Below are positions 59,010-64,000 of a stretch of 64,000 nucleotides of DNA, piece by piece; positions within the stretch are counted from its first letter, which is position 1; each line of letters starts with the position of its first letter. The notes under the pieces are model-generated. The model saw nothing but the letters and a program-made list of their open reading frames with translations. It made no database searches and had not been told where the DNA came from. A program made the position numbers and the translations under genes. The DNA comes from UBA6168 sp031426435 (lineage in GTDB: Bacteria > Bacteroidota > Bacteroidia > Chitinophagales > Saprospiraceae), in contig JANPLH010000286.1 in NCBI GenBank assembly GCA_031426435.1, forward strand, positions 3,194-67,193, read 5' to 3'.

Positions 59010-59099
59010 AAAATCATGATGCTGGATGTGGAGGTGAAGAAGAAAAAGAAGGTTGACAAGGTTGATAAGGGATGAGCAGCACGCTACTCGACCTTTTTA

Positions 59100-59185
59100 T
59101 TTCACACGACGACACGACGACACGACGCATTGATTTTCATAGCATTGAATTTAAAAACGTTGTGTCGTTGTGACGTTGTGTGAAA
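59100..59185. repeat. Inverted ACGACGACACG array
   Basis: TTTCACACGACGACACGACG on the left pairs, with several G-U-type differences, with CGTTGTGTCGTTGTGACGTT on the right; 28-nt arms between convergent genes. Confidence 0.8.
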
Positions 59186-59261
59186 AATGTCCAGTAGTCT
59201 GGATAAGTGGATATTGGTAGCTATCAGTTGGTTAATTTCAATACCTCAATACCCAAAGTGC

Positions 59262-60464
59262 TCAATGCACGATCACCTTAATGGGCTGTGACCTTTGTCC
59301 ATTTTGAAAAACAACAGCGTAGGTTCCAGCTTTCAGATCTGTCACGTCTAAGATTGATTTGCCGTCAACGGCGAAGTTGCGAACGGCCTGCCCGGCCATG
59401 TTAGAAACGCTGATATCGCCGTTTACTGCAGCAGGGAAACTCAACCTGACCATGCCCTGTTCAGGGGTGCTCGCCGTAAAAAAGGCTGGCTGAAGCAACT
59501 TCTCCCCGGTGCTGGACAATACGACCGTCCAATTCAGGTAGCTGGCCAAGATATCATACCCATCGCAGCAAAAGAGGTGGGCATCATAAAAAGTGCCTTC
59601 CACTAACTCAGCGATAGGGTCAAATGTTACCTCCCCATTGGCCCCGCCCACATAGACATAAGAAATGGAAGCTGGGTCGCCATCCGGCACTTCACCAGCC
59701 GGGTAAATCCCTACCCAATCGGACACTGAGCCTGTGCCTCCGGTAAAGGCGAAGGTCAACGGCAGTGTCTCATTCAAAGTACCAACGGGCGCAAGGCTTG
59801 GTGTTTTCACTTCATACACCGTGAAGGTGGTGCTGGCAAGTATGGTGTAAATGTCGCAGCAGAAAAAGTACGCTTCGTAGGTGCCGGGGGTAAGAATGCC
59901 AGCAATGTCGAAGACCAATTCGCCCTCCGTTCCAGTCGTGTACTGGAACATGATGGATGGGTCGGTGCCTGGTACAGTGCCTGGGGCGTAGATTCCAATC
60001 CAATCAGTAGAATTGCCGGGGCCACCAGCATAGATGAAACTGACCGTGCCGCCCTCCAAGGGGAAGTTGTTTGGGTAAATTTGCGACGGTGTGGCACCCT
60101 CCACCGTAAAGGTGCTGGTGGCCAAGATGGTATAGCCATCACAGCAAAAAAGGTGTACTTCATAATTGCCACTGGCCAGCACCCCGTCGAAAGTAACCGT
60201 TCCACTTGGCGTAACGGTAGCAGAGCCTGCTTGCCCACTCCCGTTAGCATACTGCCAAATGATGGAACCCACTCCGCCATTGTCAGGGTCTGGCATGTCG
60301 CCGACGTTGTAAATGCCAATCCAATCTTTGGAATCTGTTGAGCCAGTGAAGTTGAAAGTCATTTCGGCCCCGGTTTGAAAAGGTGCCCCTACTGGCGTGA
60401 CGCTCTGCCCCAAAAGCAGCGTGCCAAAAGAAGTCAGCAAAAAGAAGAGTAAAGATTTTTTCAT
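59262..60464 (-). CDS. T9SS-secreted protein with three DWIGIY/FCCD repeat domains
   Basis: 400 residues: signal peptide (LLFFLLTSFGTLLLG), then three domains of about 95 residues each (roughly 22-120, 122-215, 218-312), then a C-terminal T9SS sorting domain (LDVTDLKAGTYAVVFQNGQR). Each repeat has DW(I/V)GIY near its start and FCCD-x-Y-x-x-LA near its end. The opening strand resembles SKICH-type beta-sandwich domains, but the paired cysteines are distinctive. A fourth copy begins the phosphatase at 60651. No catalytic part; a binding or surface role is likely. Confidence 0.8.
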   Translation of the reverse strand: MKKSLLFFLLTSFGTLLLGQSVTPVGAPFQTGAEMTFNFTGSTDSKDWIGIYNVGDMPDPDNGGVGSIIWQYANGSGQAGSATVTPSGTVTFDGVLASGNYEVHLFCCDGYTILATSTFTVEGATPSQIYPNNFPLEGGTVSFIYAGGPGNSTDWIGIYAPGTVPGTDPSIMFQYTTGTEGELVFDIAGILTPGTYEAYFFCCDIYTILASTTFTVYEVKTPSLAPVGTLNETLPLTFAFTGGTGSVSDWVGIYPAGEVPDGDPASISYVYVGGANGEVTFDPIAELVEGTFYDAHLFCCDGYDILASYLNWTVVLSSTGEKLLQPAFFTASTPEQGMVRLSFPAAVNGDISVSNMAGQAVRNFAVDGKSILDVTDLKAGTYAVVFQNGQRSQPIKVIVH

Positions 60465-60650
60465 ACGTTAAAGATTTTGCCCAGCCGCTTTGGTTTGGTT
60501 GCCTTCAGCAACTGGAAGGGTGAAGCGATTTTGTTTTTTGGATAAAATGTGACCCGAAGTTAACATGCTCCCCAGTCATTTTTGATAAAACATTCGCAAA
60601 GCTTAACTTTTTTGGCAAAAAATGCCAGCAATCGTCCTACTCGCCGAAGC

Positions 60651-62531
60651 TTATTGCACCATTACCCGCAACGACGAAACCACATTGCCGCTTCGCAATC
60701 GAGCAACGTACATGCCAGCATGGAGGTTTGGCAGTTCAACTTCTCGCAAATTGTCAATGTTCAGGCTCCGTACCACGGTGCCGACTGCATCGAAAAACAC
60801 CAGCTCGCCACTGGTGTTTTCCTCAAAAACCAGCCTCGCTCCGCCGATGCCGGGCGTTGGCATTTGCTTAGCAAATTGGTGCTCTGCCCTGTCCTTTTCA
60901 GTGGCAGCGCTGGTTTCGAACTCCATTTCCTCAAAAGGTACCGTATGCGCAACCCTCACCGAATTGTTGGCGTCGAAGGTGGTAAAACTAACGGTTTGTC
61001 CCTGCCAATCAATCTCAATTAGCCCGGTGTTGGGGCTGCCGTAGGCCGTGCCCACCCGGTTTTGGTTGACTTCTGGTGGCCACGAAGTGTTGATGCCGCT
61101 GGCCGTGAAGTCGTAGAGCGGGTACATCGCAGGGTCGTTGTCGAGGCGGGAGACCTCCGAATAATGCATGTCGCCAGAGACCAAGAAGAGGTGCTCGGCA
61201 CCAGTTTCTTTCACCAAATCCTGAAATTTTTTGCGCTGGTGCGGGAACAGCCGCCAGCTCTCGAAGCCGTGGTAGCTGCTCGAAAACTGGACGCTCGTAG
61301 CCACGAGGCGCAGGTCGGCGGGCTGTTCCAATATGGTCTTCAACCAAGCCCATTGCGCATCGCCGAGGATGGTGCGCCAACTTTCACTGGCTGCGTCCCA
61401 AGGGCAGTAGTCGTTGATGCCGCAGCCGTTGTTCGGGCGCTTGTCGTCTTCAAAATACCGGGTATCGAGCAGGATGACCTGCAGCCGTTGCCCCGCATCG
61501 CCGATGGTGTAGCTGGTATAAATACCCTCTTGCGTGCGCCGGGGCGAGTTAGCGGGTTCTTCCCAAAAATCGAGGAAAATCTGCTGGGAAACCACTTTGA
61601 GCGGGTAGTCGGCATCCTCGTCGCAGCAGCCGTAATCATGGTCATCCCAAGTGGCAAGCAACGGCACGGTCGCCCTAAGTCTTTGAAATTCAGTGCGTTG
61701 GGTAATGAACGTTTCATAAGTAGCTCTCATCACGCCTTCATCATAGGTGTCAATATAGAGGTTGTCGCCGAGGTAAAGGAAAAAGTCAATATCATGCTGT
61801 AGGATGTTCTCCAAGGTAGGTTGTGGGCTGCCCTGAGTGCTACAGGAGCCAAGGCCAAAACGGGTAATGACGGGCGGCATAACGGGCGTTGACTTTATTT
61901 CAAACAGGTCGAAACCCGTGACCTGTCCACCCGTTTTCACCACCCCGACGAGTTCGCCCAAGAGCGGCAATGGCCCGAAGTTCAGCACCGCTTCGAGGTT
62001 GGCGTTCAGGCCCGTGATGGTTTGCTCCGCAACGGGCACGGCATTGGCGAGGATGTTCCCGTTGGAAAAATCGGAGGCATGGTAAATGGCCACGGTGTCG
62101 CCAATATTTGCCCCAAAAGCCGTGAAGATAACCGGGTCGGGTGTTTTGTAAAACGCCAGTCGGGAGCGCAGGCGCTCTCCGGCCACCAGAAAGTTGGTGT
62201 AGCTGGCGAGCTTAGTGTAGCCATCACAGCAAAAAAGGTGAACGTCGTAGTAGCCTGGGGCGAGTGTTCCGGCGAACTCCACCTGCCCAGCCGTGGTCGG
62301 CACGTACTGCCAGACGGTGGAGCCGACGTTGCCCGGCACTTGCCCTGTTTTGTAGATGCCAATCCAATCCAGCGGCGAGCCTGTGCCGCCCGTGTAGGCA
62401 AACTGCATGGGCTGGCCTTGGGTAAAGGGGGCGTTCAGGGGGATGAGGGATTGGGCGAGCAATATGCTCAAGGGAATGTTTAGGAGGAGTATGCAAATGA
62501 AGGGCCTCAAGAGTGGTTGAATTTGAATCAT
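60651..62531 (-). CDS. PhoD-like alkaline phosphatase with an N-terminal DWIGIY/FCCD domain, T9SS-secreted
   Basis: 626 residues: signal peptide (LLRPFICILLLNIPLSILLA), one DWIGIY/FCCDGYTKLA domain (about 25-120) shared with the neighbouring gene, then a PhoD-type metallophosphatase domain with GSCSTQGSPQPT, FFLYLGDNLYIDT, ATWDDHDYGCCDEDADYP and LFLVSGDMHYSE, where the aspartates and histidines bind metals. A C-terminal T9SS sorting domain (DNLREVELPNLHAGMYVARL) ends it. It would hydrolyse phosphate esters or diesters at the surface. It lies 27 nt downstream of the SusD-like gene, so co-transcription is likely. Confidence 0.92.
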   Translation of the reverse strand: MIQIQPLLRPFICILLLNIPLSILLAQSLIPLNAPFTQGQPMQFAYTGGTGSPLDWIGIYKTGQVPGNVGSTVWQYVPTTAGQVEFAGTLAPGYYDVHLFCCDGYTKLASYTNFLVAGERLRSRLAFYKTPDPVIFTAFGANIGDTVAIYHASDFSNGNILANAVPVAEQTITGLNANLEAVLNFGPLPLLGELVGVVKTGGQVTGFDLFEIKSTPVMPPVITRFGLGSCSTQGSPQPTLENILQHDIDFFLYLGDNLYIDTYDEGVMRATYETFITQRTEFQRLRATVPLLATWDDHDYGCCDEDADYPLKVVSQQIFLDFWEEPANSPRRTQEGIYTSYTIGDAGQRLQVILLDTRYFEDDKRPNNGCGINDYCPWDAASESWRTILGDAQWAWLKTILEQPADLRLVATSVQFSSSYHGFESWRLFPHQRKKFQDLVKETGAEHLFLVSGDMHYSEVSRLDNDPAMYPLYDFTASGINTSWPPEVNQNRVGTAYGSPNTGLIEIDWQGQTVSFTTFDANNSVRVAHTVPFEEMEFETSAATEKDRAEHQFAKQMPTPGIGGARLVFEENTSGELVFFDAVGTVVRSLNIDNLREVELPNLHAGMYVARLRSGNVVSSLRVMVQ

Positions 62532-62558
62532 TAAAAGTCAATTTATTGCGCAAATTAT

Positions 62559-64000
62559 TCACTGCAAAATCCACATCACCCCATTCACGTCGTCGTCCCC
62601 ACCGTATTGCCTTGCCACTGCAGCCAGCACGTTTGCCCCGTTGTTATCGTACTCGGATTGGGGGTACTGCCAGCGCTTGGGTATTTGGCCGCCGTTAAGC
62701 GTGGCTGGCCCGACACTGAAAGTCGGGAAACCCGTGCGCCGCTGCTCGTAAAATGGCTCCCAGCCCGCCTGCATAAACATGGAAATGTATTTCTGGGTAA
62801 TGATTTGTTCGAGGTAATTGGCGGGGTCATACTTTACCAACGGCTTGTTTAGGTAGCCCTCAATGGTCGGCCCGCCGATGCCGTAGAAAAGCATGGACGC
62901 CCTAATACCCGTGTTATAATGCCCAGCCGCCGTACCTGGCCCGCTGGCCCAGCCCCGTGCAATGGCCTCTGCGATAAGGAATTCCTGCTCCGCAAAGCCA
63001 ATCAAAATCATCGGTTCGTTCACCTCGTCGTTCACGAAACGGCGGTTTATCTTGGAAGCCATCGGCGCTGCGTTTTGCTGGTCGGAGATGATGAGGCCAG
63101 CGTCCACGCCGTTGTAATTGTTGAAGTCGTTGGCAGCCGTGCCTTGTATGGGATCGCCGAAGGAAAAAAGACGGGGGTCTTGGCGGTCTTTCATCAAATT
63201 CACCAGCCCTTTTTCCAACGAAACGAGGCTGGACACGGAATTCCCGTTGAAGGTTGGGTAATAATTGTCGGTGGCGCTGGTATTGTAGGTGATTTGGGCA
63301 TTGTCGGCATTGCTGGCCATGAGCGGATACTTGCCGGGGTCATTGAGAATGGCTTGGAACTGCTGCTTGATGTTCAGCTTGCCATTGTCTTCCTTTTTGC
63401 TCAAATGGATGAGCAGCCGCAAGCGGAATGCATTGGCAGCCTTCTTCCATTGCGAAGCTTTGCCACCATAAATAATGTCGCCGACGATGGTTCCGTTGGC
63501 GTCGTCAAGCAAGGCATTGGCCTCCTCAAGTTCGTTCAGGATGCCCACGTATATGTCCTCTTGGGCATCGTAAACGGGGGCATCTATGCCTTCGTCACCC
63601 TTCATCGCTTCCGAATAAGGCACATCCCCAAAAGTTTCCGTCAACTGCGAGAATACCACGGCCCGAAAGAACTTGGCCAGTCCTTGGTAGTTTTGGTCAC
63701 CGGAAGCAACCGCCAGTTCGTTCATCTGCTTCACTTGGCGCAGCGTACCATAAGGGCCAAAGCTGTTGGTCGCCCAACCGTAATTCACGGCATCGTCGGG
63801 CCGTTCGTAATAGGTCAGGTGCCGGGAAGCATAAGCCGGGCCAGTCGGATAGGTATTGAACACGTCAATGCAGATGCCCGTGAGCAGCAAGGCCGGGGTC
63901 GCCGACGAGGGGGCGTTTGGGTTCACTTGGTAGTAGTCCTGGTCATGACAGGCAGTGCATAAAATGGTGAATATGATTATTGGTAAAATTAACCGTTTCA
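62559..64000 (-). CDS. SusD/RagB-like nutrient-binding lipoprotein (5' end one base short)
   Basis: 480 residues if the start is the ATG whose A is just past base 64000; the window gives TG then AAACGGTTA. The frame begins (M)KRLILPIIIFTILCTACHD, a lipobox TILCTAC signal, so lipid-anchored. Helical SusD-type features follow: LAKFFRAVVFSQLTETFGDVPYSEAM near residue 100, then TPR-like helices to the C-terminus. SusD-type proteins hold glycans or other nutrients at the outer membrane beside a SusC receptor; that partner would be to the right of the window. Confidence 0.9.
   Translation of the reverse strand, partial: KRLILPIIIFTILCTACHDQDYYQVNPNAPSSATPALLLTGICIDVFNTYPTGPAYASRHLTYYERPDDAVNYGWATNSFGPYGTLRQVKQMNELAVASGDQNYQGLAKFFRAVVFSQLTETFGDVPYSEAMKGDEGIDAPVYDAQEDIYVGILNELEEANALLDDANGTIVGDIIYGGKASQWKKAANAFRLRLLIHLSKKEDNGKLNIKQQFQAILNDPGKYPLMASNADNAQITYNTSATDNYYPTFNGNSVSSLVSLEKGLVNLMKDRQDPRLFSFGDPIQGTAANDFNNYNGVDAGLIISDQQNAAPMASKINRRFVNDEVNEPMILIGFAEQEFLIAEAIARGWASGPGTAAGHYNTGIRASMLFYGIGGPTIEGYLNKPLVKYDPANYLEQIITQKYISMFMQAGWEPFYEQRRTGFPTFSVGPATLNGGQIPKRWQYPQSEYDNNGANVLAAVARQYGGDDDVNGVMWILQ

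Noticed and set aside
62919..63962. 347-codon open frame opposite the SusD-like gene
   Set aside because: Antisense shadow of a clear lipoprotein gene.
1..64000. Prophage, insertion sequence or integrative element
   Set aside because: No transposase, integrase, capsid or conjugation gene is visible.

Overview
The window is from a Bacteroidota chromosome, probably the Saprospiraceae/Lewinella side of the phylum. The reasons are several secreted proteins ending in type IX secretion (T9SS) sorting domains, a SusD-like lipoprotein, a CarboxypepD_reg/TonB-dependent receptor, WG-repeat and CotH proteins, and promoters that fit TTG-N18-20-TAnnTTTG. The phylum is well supported; the family is inference. 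Coding density is high and no phage, IS transposase, rRNA or CRISPR array is visible.

Layout. 1-8.4 kb: superoxide dismutase (cut by the window edge), an Idh/MocA oxidoreductase, a PIN toxin pair, an amidohydrolase, two cohesin-like secreted proteins, an ABM monooxygenase, a PAP2-like membrane protein, a DUF2147 protein and glutamate dehydrogenase. 8.6-19.9 kb: a hydrolase, a tandem pair of unknown paralogues, a Uma2 nuclease, an ABC exporter, a second PIN pair, a WG-repeat protein, an S9 peptidase and a subtilisin gene broken by an in-frame stop. 20-28.4 kb: a DUF819 membrane protein, an AT-rich accessory patch (DUF6994-like plus Fic), a DEAD-box helicase, and an HlyD/TolC-like pair. 28.5-39.6 kb: two CotH proteins, a TonB receptor, a CDGSH protein, a tiny kinase-like protein, a NUDIX hydrolase and a glycoside-hydrolase-like protein. 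39.7-46.7 kb: a complete trpLEGDCFBA operon with an attenuator. 46.8-59 kb: MFS transporter, gpsA, ROK kinase, Tat-exported isomerase-like protein, tRNA-Ser(CGA), rnc, CBS, TM2/TPR/SHOCT and SpoIIE-type proteins, a hydrolase and a sugar nucleotidyltransferase. 59.2-64 kb: a triple-domain T9SS protein, a PhoD-like phosphatase and a SusD-like lipoprotein whose start codon lies one base beyond the window.

The most unusual content is not a gene cluster but a layer of short repeats. Arrays of 7-8 nt units, often as facing inverted copies, fill many intergenic gaps. The same heptamers also lie inside reading frames without breaking them (amidohydrolase, TonB receptor, glycoside hydrolase, TrpE, nucleotidyltransferase). 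The trp operon additionally carries two homologous palindrome-ended elements of about 110 bp, in opposite orientations, translated within trpD and trpF; a perfect 31-bp palindrome translated in trpB; and a 35-bp-arm inverted repeat between trpD and trpC. A three-copy element with a conserved core sits at gene ends at 49.3, 53.9 and 54.9 kb. The word TTGCGAAG/CTTCGCAA is also strongly over-represented by eye count.
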